A DNA stretch of 64,000 nucleotides from Candidatus Gastranaerophilales bacterium HUM_9 (GTDB lineage: Bacteria > Cyanobacteriota > Vampirovibrionia > Gastranaerophilales > Gastranaerophilaceae): assembly GCA_002103075.1 (NCBI GenBank), contig DABG01000006.1, positions 23,474 through 87,473 on the forward strand. The letters are read 5' to 3'. Below, piece after piece: positions 33,112-41,145 of this stretch (within the stretch, counting starts at the first letter, position 1; each line of letters opens with the position of its first letter). Below the pieces are notes generated by a model. The model worked only from the letters and a program-made list of their open reading frames with translations, was not told where the DNA came from and made no database searches. Made by a program: the position numbers and the translations under genes.

Positions 33112-33813
33112 ATGTTTCATAAAATTGCAAGAACAGTTAAGACATTTTCATTTATGTTATTGAGTTGGCAGGGCAAGTTTTTAGAAAAACGCCTTGTGAA
33201 ACGATTGGGTTATGACGGTAAAAAAATTGTTAAGGGTTGTACTTTAGATTTAAACAAGGAAGAGGTAGAAAACTCTACAAAAGTTGATGAAGAAGTATCA
33301 CTTATTTTGAAGAACTGTAAAAATAATGCAGACGCATTAGTTAAGGTGTTTGAAGCACATAATACCCCTGTTTACCAAATAAAAAATTCTGAAAAAGTTT
33401 TGAAAAAAATCCACGAACGTCAAGGGCTTATTACAGAAAGAACTGGGTTAAATGCTTTGTTGTTGAATTTGGCAACGACAAGGAGTTTTTCTTTTAAAAG
33501 TAAAACTATGGTTGTTGTTGAAGCCGGAGAGTTAGATATATATGAACTTATGCACGCATTACACAAATGGGTTGCGTTGAAGAATGGACTTGCAGGATTA
33601 GATGAAAAGTCACAAAAATTATTAAGACGTTTTGACTCAGAAAAAGACGATAATGTAATTGGACGATTGTCTTTACCAGATATTGATAGAGTAAGAGCTG
33701 CTATAGCACGAGATGTACAGTCTATAAATTTTGTTGTTAAGTATTCAAAAGAACATGCCGGTGCTAAAAAAGCGTTAGAAAAGATGAAAAACGAGGGTGG
33801 AGCAAGTATTTAA
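33112..33813 (+). CDS. Unidentified protein (233 aa)
   Basis: Mixed alpha/beta composition with no recognised fold. One fairly hydrophobic stretch (TKTMVVVEAGELDIYELMHALHKW region, roughly 135-155) and several charged helices are visible; there are no membrane segments or signal peptide. It lies 34 bases downstream of the YggU gene and ends 20 bases before the convergent rarA. The sequence reads as a real coding region by length and composition, but its role is unknown. Confidence 0.55.
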   Translation: MFHKIARTVKTFSFMLLSWQGKFLEKRLVKRLGYDGKKIVKGCTLDLNKEEVENSTKVDEEVSLILKNCKNNADALVKVFEAHNTPVYQIKNSEKVLKKIHERQGLITERTGLNALLLNLATTRSFSFKSKTMVVVEAGELDIYELMHALHKWVALKNGLAGLDEKSQKLLRRFDSEKDDNVIGRLSLPDIDRVRAAIARDVQSINFVVKYSKEHAGAKKALEKMKNEGGASI

Positions 33814-33833
33814 TCGTTTGCAATAACCTAGCG

Positions 33834-35066
33834 TTAATCCAAATAATTCCTACCGACCAATTCGTCAGGCATGAATTGTTGGTTGTATTCAGGATTGTCG
33901 TGGGTATAAACATATCCAACCCCAAATCCGTATTTTTTAGCATCTTTGTAGTGTGAATCTCTAAGGTGCATAGGTGGTGGAAAATCGTTGCCACTTTCAA
34001 TATCAGCTAAGGCTCTATCTATTGCCATACAAGCTTGGTTTGATTTTGGAGCTTTTGCTACATAAATAACAGCTTGAGCTAGTGGAATTCTGCCTTCTGG
34101 CAGTCCTAGTATTTCAACGGCTTTGTATGCGTTTAAAGCTATATTTAGTGCGTTTGTATCAGCATTTCCAATGTCTTCTGCTGCACAGACAATTAGTCTT
34201 CTGGCAATAAATCGAGGGTCTTCACCTGCTTCTATCATCTTTGCAAGGTAATATATTGCTGCATTTGGGTCGCCACCTCTTATACTTTTTTGGAACGCTG
34301 ATGCAAAGTCATAGTGTTCTTGTCTAGAATATCTTGTGTTGCGTTTTTGGGTAATGCTTTCAAGTATTTCTACATTCAATAGCCTAAAATTGTTTGATAA
34401 GTTGCTTGAAAAATATGAGTTTTCAACCATATTAAGTGCTGTTCTGGCGTCACCTCTCGCATTATTAATAATGAATTTTGTCACTTCTTCATCGTATTCA
34501 AGTGGTTGGTGGTGTTCTTCAAGGTACTTGAACCCTTTATTAATAATGTTTGCCATACTTTCATCATCAATAGAGTTAAGTCTTATCACTTGAACTCTTG
34601 AAATCAAAGCTGGTGCAACCTGAAAAGATGGATTTTCTGTAGTTGAGCCGATAAGATAAAATGTCCCATCTTCAATGTATGGTAAAAGCACATCTTGTTG
34701 TGTTTTTGAATATCTATGGATTTCATCTATAAATAGAATAGTTTTTTGACCGGCTTTTAGACATTCGTTTGCTTGAGCTACAGTATCTTTTATGTCTTTT
34801 ATTCCTGATGAAACGGCAGAAAGTTCTACAAAGTTTGCGTTCACTTGGTTTGCAATTAGTCTTGCAAGTGTTGTTTTGCCACACCCTGGAGTTCCCCAAA
34901 GAATTAGTGAAAACAGCCTTTGCGACTTTATAAGATTCATAAGTGGTGAATTTTTTGAAATAACATTTGATTGACCTAAAAACTCTTCAAGTGTCTTTGG
35001 TCTAAGTAACTCCGCAAGCGGAATTTGTTTGTTTTGTTCAATTAATCCACTAAATAAATCTGCCAT
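33834..35066 (-). CDS. rarA: RarA/MgsA-type replication-associated AAA+ ATPase
   Basis: A clamp-loader-like AAA+ protein of 410 aa that acts at stalled replication forks. It has Walker A GTPGCGKTTLARL near residue 60, Walker B ILFIDEIHRYSKTQQD with the family-typical HRYSK, sensor 1 IGSTTENPSF and an arginine finger region. The C-terminal half (GGDPNAAIYYLAKMIEAGEDPRFIARRL and following) is the RarA tetramerisation domain. GPxx-free N-terminus PLAELLRPKTLEEFLGQ is characteristic of the family. Confidence 0.95.
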   Translation of the reverse strand: MADLFSGLIEQNKQIPLAELLRPKTLEEFLGQSNVISKNSPLMNLIKSQRLFSLILWGTPGCGKTTLARLIANQVNANFVELSAVSSGIKDIKDTVAQANECLKAGQKTILFIDEIHRYSKTQQDVLLPYIEDGTFYLIGSTTENPSFQVAPALISRVQVIRLNSIDDESMANIINKGFKYLEEHHQPLEYDEEVTKFIINNARGDARTALNMVENSYFSSNLSNNFRLLNVEILESITQKRNTRYSRQEHYDFASAFQKSIRGGDPNAAIYYLAKMIEAGEDPRFIARRLIVCAAEDIGNADTNALNIALNAYKAVEILGLPEGRIPLAQAVIYVAKAPKSNQACMAIDRALADIESGNDFPPPMHLRDSHYKDAKKYGFGVGYVYTHDNPEYNQQFMPDELVGRNYLD

Positions 35067-35089
35067 AATAAAATGATAGCACAGAAATT

Positions 35090-35806
35090 TTAATATAGTA
35101 TCTTGGCATTAACCTGTTTCTTTCTATTAAATGCGTTATTGAGGTTTCTTACAAGTTCCGCTTGAGTGTTCGCAGAATAGAGTTTCCCACCTGTTACAAC
35201 TGCTGTACATTTCAGTTGATCTAAATCCTCTTCGTTATCAAGATTTAGTGCTATGACATCAATTTTTATATCTTTTCGATATTTTACTAATTCCATTGCA
35301 TATTTGCAAGGACTTTCGTCACAGTTTTCACCCCCATCTGTAATTAGGATAATGTGTTTTTCTTTGTCATCTGGGGTGAAATCGTTTTTGATGGCTTGTT
35401 TAAGTGAATAAGTTATTGGAGTCATACCTCTTGGTCTGAAACTTCTAAGAGTGTCTGTTATGTAGTATTCGTTGTCGTTATTTATAGGTACAACTAAGGA
35501 GCTTGCTTTACATGCGTCAAATGGAGTTAAACCCCATCTGTGACCATAAATTCTTACCCCAATTTTATTTCCGCTTATTTGTGGAAGCAGGGTTCTAATA
35601 CTATCTATTAAAAGGTTGTGTTTTGTTTTATCAAGTAACATTTCGTTCATACTGTTTGAATAATCAAGTATAAATAAGGTTTGAGTATCATTGTTTGATT
35701 TGAACTTTGGTAGGTATGGCGTTGTAAAAACATTGTATTCTCCTTCTGCGAAACAACAAAACGAGATAAAAAAACATATTAAGGTTATGAGTGCAAATTT
35801 TTTCAT
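35090..35806 (-). CDS. Secreted vWA-domain protein
   Basis: A signal peptide (MKKFALITLICFFISFCCFA) precedes one von Willebrand A domain. The MIDAS residues are intact: D48-Y-S50-N-S52 in FILDYSNSMNEM, with the DGGENCD stretch carrying further metal-coordinating residues. The domain should bind a divalent metal and a protein ligand outside the cytoplasm. Its neighbours offer no clue to a partner, since rarA and adk are housekeeping. It is 24 bases downstream of rarA on the same strand, without a terminator between. Confidence 0.8.
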   Translation of the reverse strand: MKKFALITLICFFISFCCFAEGEYNVFTTPYLPKFKSNNDTQTLFILDYSNSMNEMLLDKTKHNLLIDSIRTLLPQISGNKIGVRIYGHRWGLTPFDACKASSLVVPINNDNEYYITDTLRSFRPRGMTPITYSLKQAIKNDFTPDDKEKHIILITDGGENCDESPCKYAMELVKYRKDIKIDVIALNLDNEEDLDQLKCTAVVTGGKLYSANTQAELVRNLNNAFNRKKQVNAKILY

Positions 35807-35916
35807 ATATTTGTTTAATCATAAAAGTTCGCCACAAATAAATTCTCTAGTTAGGTAATATTATTTTTTAGAGTTATAATTGTTATATATATTCAAATGA
35901 AATGAGGGTTTAAAAT

Positions 35917-36573
35917 ATGAAAAAAGAATTGATTTTTCTAGGACCACCAGCATGTGGTAAGGGTACACAAACAGCGAAATTGGCAGAACACTTTGGATTT
36001 CCACATGTTGATACAGGTTCTTTGTTGAGAGCTGAAATTTCTGCAGGTACAGAAAATGGTAAAATTGCAAAACAGTTTATTGATAAAGGAAACTTGGTTC
36101 CTGTAGAATTAGTTGGTGCTATTATTAAAGATAGATTATCACAAGATGATTGTAAAAACGGGTTTATTCTAGATGGATTCCCTCGTAGTGTTGAACAAGC
36201 TGATTTGTTAGAAGTTATCAGAAAAGAGCTTGATGGTGACAATGAAGTTGATTTTAGAGCAACTTATTTTGATTTGCCAACAGATATTTTGATTGCAAGA
36301 ATTGTAAACAGACGTTCTTGTAAAAACTGTGGTGAAATCTATAACTTGAAATTCAAACCACCTGTAAAAGAAAATGTTTGTGATAAATGTGGTGGCGAGT
36401 TAGTTCAAAGAAAAGATGATAATGAAGAAACTGCAAAAGCAAGATTTGACACATATTTTAATGAAACTGCACCTTTGATTGAATATTATAAGAACAAAGG
36501 CGTATTATCAACAATAGATGCAAATGGTTCTATTGATGAAGTATGGGAAAGGTTATTAAAGGTTGTTGAATAA
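35917..36573 (+). CDS. adk: Adenylate kinase
   Basis: Adk interconverts ATP plus AMP with two ADP. The P-loop GPPACGKGTQTAKL lies near the N-terminus, DGFPRSVEQADLL is the AMP-binding region, and the long lid carries a zinc-type four-cysteine cluster (CKNCGE, then CDKCGGEL), as in Gram-positive and several other bacterial enzymes. Length of 218 aa is that of the long form. AATGAGGG precedes the ATG. Its stop overlaps the map start by one base. Confidence 0.97.
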   Translation: MKKELIFLGPPACGKGTQTAKLAEHFGFPHVDTGSLLRAEISAGTENGKIAKQFIDKGNLVPVELVGAIIKDRLSQDDCKNGFILDGFPRSVEQADLLEVIRKELDGDNEVDFRATYFDLPTDILIARIVNRRSCKNCGEIYNLKFKPPVKENVCDKCGGELVQRKDDNEETAKARFDTYFNETAPLIEYYKNKGVLSTIDANGSIDEVWERLLKVVE

Positions 36574-37325
36574 TGATTAATAGAAAATCAAGAGATGAAA
36601 TTAAAAGAATGCGACATGCTGGTCATATTGTTGCACTTGTACATAAGAAAATGAAAGAGGTTGTCGAACCTGGAATAAGCACAAAAGAACTTGATGCGAT
36701 TGCAATGCAAGTTATTAAAGAAAACAAGGCGGTTCCTACTTTCTTGGGATACGGTGGTTTCCCTGCTTGTATCTGTACATCTATAAATGATAGAGTTGTA
36801 CACGGTATCCCATCTGAAAAAGAAATTTTGAAAGAAGGCGATATTATTGCAATCGACGTTGGAGCAACTTATGGTGGCTTGGTTGGTGATAGTGCTTGGT
36901 CTTATGCTGTAGGTCAGATATCTGAAGAAAAACAGCGTTTGATGAAAGCAACAGAAGAAGCATTGTTTGCTGGTATCTCAAAGATGAGAGCAGGTAATGT
37001 TTTAGACGATATTTCAGGTGCTATTCAAGATGTTGCTGAAAGCTACAAAATGGGAATAGTAAGGCGATATGGTGGTCATGGTGTAGGTCACGTTATGCAT
37101 GAAGAACCATTTTTGTTTAACTATAGAGTTGGTGACACTACTAAGATTAAATCTGGTTACGTTATAGCGATTGAACCAATGCTTAATCTAGGTGGTGATG
37201 ATGTTTATGTTGAACCAGATGAATGGGGTGTTGTGACAAAAGACCATCAGCCATCTGCTCACTTTGAACACACTGTTTTAGCGACAGAAGATGAACCAAT
37301 CTTGATGACAACTTTGATGGAATAG
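36573..37325 (+). CDS. map: Methionine aminopeptidase type I
   Basis: Map removes the initiator methionine from new proteins. Metal ligands are all recognisable: IAIDVGATYGGLVGDSAWS (two Asp), GHGVGHVMHEEP (His), IAIEPML (Glu) and WGVVTKDHQPSAHFEHTVL (Glu). The 250-aa length without an N-terminal extension fits type Ia. It overlaps adk by a single base (TAATG) and is 15 bases upstream of aroE, so the three genes form an operon. Confidence 0.96.
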   Translation: MINRKSRDEIKRMRHAGHIVALVHKKMKEVVEPGISTKELDAIAMQVIKENKAVPTFLGYGGFPACICTSINDRVVHGIPSEKEILKEGDIIAIDVGATYGGLVGDSAWSYAVGQISEEKQRLMKATEEALFAGISKMRAGNVLDDISGAIQDVAESYKMGIVRRYGGHGVGHVMHEEPFLFNYRVGDTTKIKSGYVIAIEPMLNLGGDDVYVEPDEWGVVTKDHQPSAHFEHTVLATEDEPILMTTLME

Positions 37326-37340
37326 GTATAGGATTAGATT

Positions 37341-38195
37341 ATGAAGTATAAATTGGGTATAATAGGTTATCCTTTAGGACATTCAATTTCTGCAGTTATT
37401 CAAAAAGCAGGGTTTGAAAGTCTTGGAATTGATGTTGAATATGATGTTATGGAAACATCACCTGATAACTTGGTTGAGAGAGTGAAGTTCTTAAAAATCA
37501 ATGGCTATGACGGGTTTAACGTTACCATTCCCCTAAAGGTTCCAATATCATTTTTTATGGAAGAGTTGGACGACTATGCAAATGTTGCAGGTTGTATAAA
37601 CACTGTAAAAATATCGGGCTCACATAGAGATATGTTTGGTTATAATACGGATATTTACGGGTTTAAGTCAGCTATTCCTAAAGATGTTGATTTAAAAGGT
37701 AAAAATGCTTGTATACTTGGTACAGGTGGTGCTTCTAGAGCTGCTAGTGTAGGGTTAATTGAACGTGGTATAACTTCAATTGATTTTTATACAAGAAACC
37801 TTATCAATGCTCAAGAACCAATAAATTATTTGAGAGCAAAATTCCCAAAAGTTAAATTTACAACACATCAAATTCAATGCTTGTTAGAATTGCCAAAATC
37901 AGCAATAGTTGTAAATGCAACTCCTATTGGAATGAAGGGGTTCGCAATGGACGAACAACCTATTTCTGATGCAGTTATTAGAAAACTTGATAAAGATACA
38001 GTTGTATATGATATTGTATATAATCCATTAACCACAATGCTTTTGCAATCAGCTAAAAAAGAGGGGTTGCGAGTAATTGAGGGATTGGATATGTTACTAT
38101 ATCAAGCTCAAAAAGCTATTCAGATTTGGACAGGTGAAGTTCCTGATTTTAAATCTATGAAGATTGCTGCGTTGAGAAACCTTGAAAATGTTTAA
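37341..38195 (+). CDS. aroE: Shikimate 5-dehydrogenase
   Basis: AroE reduces 3-dehydroshikimate with NADPH in aromatic amino-acid synthesis. The N-terminal IGYPLGHSISAVIQ and NGYDGFNVTIPLK are substrate motifs (with the catalytic Lys), GCINTVK and GYNTDIYGF follow, and ILGTGGASRAASVGL is the Rossmann loop. The C-terminal substrate region DTVVYDIVYNPLTTMLL is intact. Length of 284 aa is normal. It ends with a strong terminator. The wider operon is adk-map-aroE. Confidence 0.96.
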   Translation: MKYKLGIIGYPLGHSISAVIQKAGFESLGIDVEYDVMETSPDNLVERVKFLKINGYDGFNVTIPLKVPISFFMEELDDYANVAGCINTVKISGSHRDMFGYNTDIYGFKSAIPKDVDLKGKNACILGTGGASRAASVGLIERGITSIDFYTRNLINAQEPINYLRAKFPKVKFTTHQIQCLLELPKSAIVVNATPIGMKGFAMDEQPISDAVIRKLDKDTVVYDIVYNPLTTMLLQSAKKEGLRVIEGLDMLLYQAQKAIQIWTGEVPDFKSMKIAALRNLENV

Positions 38196-38209
38196 ATTTA
38201 TTAATAATT

Positions 38210-38246
38210 AAGAAGTCCCGACTTGTGAAACAAGTCGGGACTTCTT
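38210..38246 (+). terminator. Terminator after aroE
   Basis: AAGAAGTCCCGACTTG pairs perfectly with CAAGTCGGGACTTCTT around TGAAA, followed by a T-rich stretch. Confidence 0.9.
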
Positions 38247-38270
38247 TGTTTTTATAAAACTTTTTAATTA

Positions 38271-38525
38271 TTAGTAGAATATACCATAATTTGATCTTAA
38301 AGCAGCTGATGTTTCTGCTGTTGATAACATTGAGTCAGCCCAAGGTGAATCCATAAATATTAGAGGTACGAATGGCATACTAGTTGTTCCATTAACGCTA
38401 TTTGATATTGTTGCTCTGTATGGTTCTGCTCCAAATGTAAAATATGGTGCATCTGCAAAATAACTATTAACTGGTGTTCCGCCTGCATTAAATCCCCATG
38501 GTCCGTTTGGTATTCCTGTTGTCAT
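38271..38525 (-). CDS. Small Gly/aromatic-rich protein of unknown function (84 aa)
   Basis: No family was recognised. Glycine, proline and aromatic residues dominate the N-terminal half (PNGPWGFNAGG, YFADAPYFTFG) and serine/alanine the C-terminal half. This composition may suit an extracellular or structural protein, though there is no signal peptide. AGGAGA precedes the ATG. It lies alone between two plus-strand genes and in antisense to nothing. The coding status rests on the binding site and the clean frame. Confidence 0.5.
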   Translation of the reverse strand: MTTGIPNGPWGFNAGGTPVNSYFADAPYFTFGAEPYRATISNSVNGTTSMPFVPLIFMDSPWADSMLSTAETSAALRSNYGIFY

Positions 38526-38777
38526 GTGTGTAATCTCCTATAATTCCTGTAATAACTTAATTTCTTTTAAAACGGATTAAACAGTTAATATTTAATTCAA
38601 CATCTCTAATCAGTCTTTTATTAAATATTCAACTCTTTAATTCCCGTACTTTAATAAAGTTTTTTTGTGTTTAAAAATTGATTTTTTGATTTAATTTTTG
38701 TAATATTTCTTAATATTTGGTTGTAAAATTCATTGTTTACAGGGTTTTTGGTATACTAAAGAAAATTGGAGATTGTT

Positions 38778-39623
38778 ATGACAAAAATAAAAGTTACAAA
38801 GATGCAAGGTTGTGGAAACGATTTTGTGGTTATTGATTACAGTGAATATGAAAAGAGTGGCTTAGATATGTCTGAATTGGCGAAAAAGGCTTGTGACAGA
38901 CATTTTGGACTAGGTGCAGATGGAATGATTATACCGAAATTGGATAGTGAAGATACTGATATTGCTTGGTATTTTTATAATTCTGATGGAACGACTGCAC
39001 AGATGTGTGGCAATGGTATGAGATGTTTTGCTAAATATGTTTATGACAAAAAGTTGATTGATAAAAAGAAGTTTTCTGTAAAAACTGGGGCGGGTATTAT
39101 TTCACCGGAAATATTAGAAGATGGTAATGTGAAAGTTAATATGTCATCACCTATATTAGAGCCTAAGAAAATTCCTTTTATTGGTAGTAAAAACTTAAAC
39201 CAAAAAATTAAGGTGTTAGATAAAGAATTTATTATTAATGCTGTTTCTATGGGAAATCCGCATTGTGTGATTTTCACAGAGGGTGATGTTTATGAGATGG
39301 CTAAAACTTATGGACCAGAGCTTGAAAAACACGAAATGTATCCAGAAAAAACAAATGTTGAATTTGTAAAAATAAAAAGTAGGAATGAGGTGGATTTCTG
39401 TGTATATGAAAGAGGTTGTGGAATAACGTTAGCTTGTGGAACAGGTGCTTGTGCAAGTGTTGTAGCTGGTGTATTAAATAACTTAACAGACTGTAAAGTT
39501 AAGGTTAATCTGCTAGGAGGGGCTGTAACTGTTGATTGGAGCGAACATGCAGATAATAAAAGTGAAAATATTTATTTAATAGGACCTGCGGAATATAGTT
39601 ATTTTGCAGAGTATCTGTTGTAA
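38778..39623 (+). CDS. dapF: Diaminopimelate epimerase
   Basis: DapF converts LL- to meso-diaminopimelate for lysine and peptidoglycan. The N-terminal MQGCGNDFVVID is typical, and the two active-site cysteines are in QMCGNGMRC (Cys77) and in LACGTGACAS near residue 225. The ATG at 38778 is used because TTGGAGA precedes it; an ATG four codons earlier would lack a site. It implies a DAP-type peptidoglycan, consistent with the PBP1A gene. rpsF begins 44 bases after its stop. Confidence 0.96.
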   Translation: MTKIKVTKMQGCGNDFVVIDYSEYEKSGLDMSELAKKACDRHFGLGADGMIIPKLDSEDTDIAWYFYNSDGTTAQMCGNGMRCFAKYVYDKKLIDKKKFSVKTGAGIISPEILEDGNVKVNMSSPILEPKKIPFIGSKNLNQKIKVLDKEFIINAVSMGNPHCVIFTEGDVYEMAKTYGPELEKHEMYPEKTNVEFVKIKSRNEVDFCVYERGCGITLACGTGACASVVAGVLNNLTDCKVKVNLLGGAVTVDWSEHADNKSENIYLIGPAEYSYFAEYLL

Positions 39624-39667
39624 TTTGTATTTTTATGGTAAGATTTTTTTAAAAGGAGAAATATATA

Positions 39668-39967
39668 ATGAAACAATATGAATTATTAGTGGTTTTCAAA
39701 CCAAACGCTGATTCAGAAGAAGTTGATAAATTGATTGAAAAAGTTTCTGCTGATGCTGAAACTTTAGAAGGTAAAACTGATTCTGTAGAAAAAATTGGAC
39801 GTAAAAAATTAGCTTATGAAATCCAAAATTTCAGAGATGGATTCTTTACAAATATGGTACTTTCATTACCAGAAGCTAATGTTGCTGAATTCAAACGTCA
39901 ATTACGTTTAAATGACAGCATTTTAAGAACAATGTTCTTAGAAAAATCAGTAAAAGCAGGAGTATAA
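39668..39967 (+). CDS. rpsF: 30S ribosomal protein S6
   Basis: S6 binds the central domain of 16S rRNA as a heterodimer with S18. The N-terminal YELLVVFKPNADSEEVDKLIE and KKLAYEIQNFRDGFFTNM are typical of this fold. At 99 aa it is full length. The ATG is preceded by AAAAGGAGA. It heads rpsF-ssb-rpsR, a widely conserved arrangement, with ssb beginning one base after its stop. Confidence 0.96.
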   Translation: MKQYELLVVFKPNADSEEVDKLIEKVSADAETLEGKTDSVEKIGRKKLAYEIQNFRDGFFTNMVLSLPEANVAEFKRQLRLNDSILRTMFLEKSVKAGV

Positions 39968-39968
39968 T

Positions 39969-40358
39969 ATGTCATTGGCTAAGGCTATTGTAACAGGGAC
40001 TGTTTATAGAAACCCTGAAAAGAGATTTACTTCAAGCAATATAGCAATATATAGCTTAACACTAAATATCGGAGAAAACGATGAGATATTAGTAAGAGTT
40101 ATCTCAAAACGCAAGGCTTTAGAGGGTATTCTTGATAAGGTTCGTCAAGGTGATAAGATACTTGTAGGCGGTCGTTTACAGGTTGCAACATCAAAATATT
40201 TAGACGGCTCAGACAAGAGATTTTATGAGATAGATGCATCAAATGTAGAACTAATACAGTCGAATGGTGCTAATCCTGAAAATATAACGGAAATAGAGGT
40301 TGAACAACCATCTATGAGCGAAAGTTCAGAAGTTGATGATGATGAAATTCCGTTTTAA
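39969..40358 (+). CDS. ssb: Single-stranded DNA-binding protein
   Basis: An OB-fold SSB of 129 aa that coats single-stranded DNA. The N-terminal strand KAIVTGTVYRNPEKRFTSSNIAIYSLTLNIG and GDKILVGGRLQVATSKYLDGS are OB-fold segments, and the tail ends in DDDEIPF, the acidic tip that recruits repair and replication partners. The start lies one base after the rpsF stop, so they are translationally linked. It is short for an SSB in the linker, but both functional parts are present. Confidence 0.93.
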   Translation: MSLAKAIVTGTVYRNPEKRFTSSNIAIYSLTLNIGENDEILVRVISKRKALEGILDKVRQGDKILVGGRLQVATSKYLDGSDKRFYEIDASNVELIQSNGANPENITEIEVEQPSMSESSEVDDDEIPF

Positions 40359-40405
40359 AAAGTAAAAAAGTATAAGAAATAAGGCTAGAAAGGCAAATTA
40401 TTAAA

Positions 40406-40636
40406 ATGGCAAAACAAGATCAAGACAGAAGAAAAAGAAAAACTTGTAGTTTTTGTGCAGACCATGTTGATGCAATTGATTACAAAGACGCTTCTAAATT
40501 GAAAAGATACTTAACAGAAGCAGGTAAAATTATTCCTAGACGTGTTACAGGAACATGTGCAATGCACCAAAGAATGGTAGCAAAAGCTATTAAAAGAGCT
40601 AGAGAAGCAGCTATTATCAACTATACATTTGACTAA
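40406..40636 (+). CDS. rpsR: 30S ribosomal protein S18
   Basis: S18 pairs with S6 in the small-subunit platform. The sequence contains CSFC, DYKDASKLKRYLTEAGKIIPRRVTG and the basic C-terminus MHQRMVAKAIKRAREAA, the full set of features. At 76 aa it has the usual length. It follows ssb by 47 bases and ends in a hairpin terminator that is probably shared by the rpsF-ssb-rpsR unit. Confidence 0.97.
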   Translation: MAKQDQDRRKRKTCSFCADHVDAIDYKDASKLKRYLTEAGKIIPRRVTGTCAMHQRMVAKAIKRAREAAIINYTFD

Positions 40637-40667
40637 TAGAATGCTTGCTGGTTATATAGTAAGTTTA

Positions 40668-40694
40668 AAAGGCGGGTAAAACCGCCTTTGTTTT
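40668..40694 (+). terminator. Terminator after rpsR
   Basis: AAAGGCGG pairs with CCGCCTTT around GTAAAA, followed by GTTTT. Confidence 0.75.
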
Positions 40695-40715
40695 GGGTAA
40701 AAACGGGAGAATAAA

Positions 40716-40904
40716 ATGGAAAACCAAATCACAATAAGATCAGATAGAGATACTGATTATACATTTTCATATAAAGGTGAAGATGTAACATTAAAAGCAG
40801 GTGGTATATTGAGTATTGCTGATGGCTTGGAACATGTTGTATTACCAACATGTGCTATGAAAATTATCAATAATTTGATTATCATTAAACAAGATGTAAA
40901 ATAG
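40716..40904 (+). CDS. Small protein of unknown function (62 aa)
   Basis: MENQITIRSDRDTDYTFSYKG continues with alternating strands (VTLKAGGILSIADGLEHVV) and ends NNLIIIKQDVK. It looks like a compact beta protein with no named family. GGGAGA precedes the ATG. The gene follows the rpsR terminator closely, so it likely has its own promoter or reads through. The only other feature nearby is a copy of the short dispersed repeat. Confidence 0.5.
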   Translation: MENQITIRSDRDTDYTFSYKGEDVTLKAGGILSIADGLEHVVLPTCAMKIINNLIIIKQDVK

Positions 40905-40978
40905 AAAATAGTCATCATGATGCAGTATATTTTTACATCGACCTGAACTTATTTCAGAATTTCTGTAAACATTAACTG

Positions 40979-41035
40979 TCATTCAGAGCGTGTTATAAGT
41001 ACTTATTAAGGCAAGCGTGGAATCCCTACGTACAT
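40979..41035 (+). repeat. Short dispersed intergenic repeat, copy 2
   Basis: The unit runs TGTCATTCAGAGCGTGTTAT...GGCAAGCGTGGAATCCCTACGTACATT and agrees with copy 1 over nearly its whole length. It lies in the gap between two genes of opposite direction. Confidence 0.7.
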
Positions 41036-41094
41036 TTGTTTAACCTATTTCTAAAGTGCTTGTATGCAAAATGACTATTAATTTAATAATTAAA

Positions 41095-41121
41095 ATGGCG
41101 AGATGATTATCATCTCGCCAT
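41095..41121. terminator. Bidirectional terminator before gltX
   Basis: ATGGCGAGATGA pairs perfectly with TCATCTCGCCAT around TTA, with T-rich and A-rich flanks serving either strand. Confidence 0.85.
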
Positions 41122-41145
41122 TTTATTGTTTATATATTTAATCAA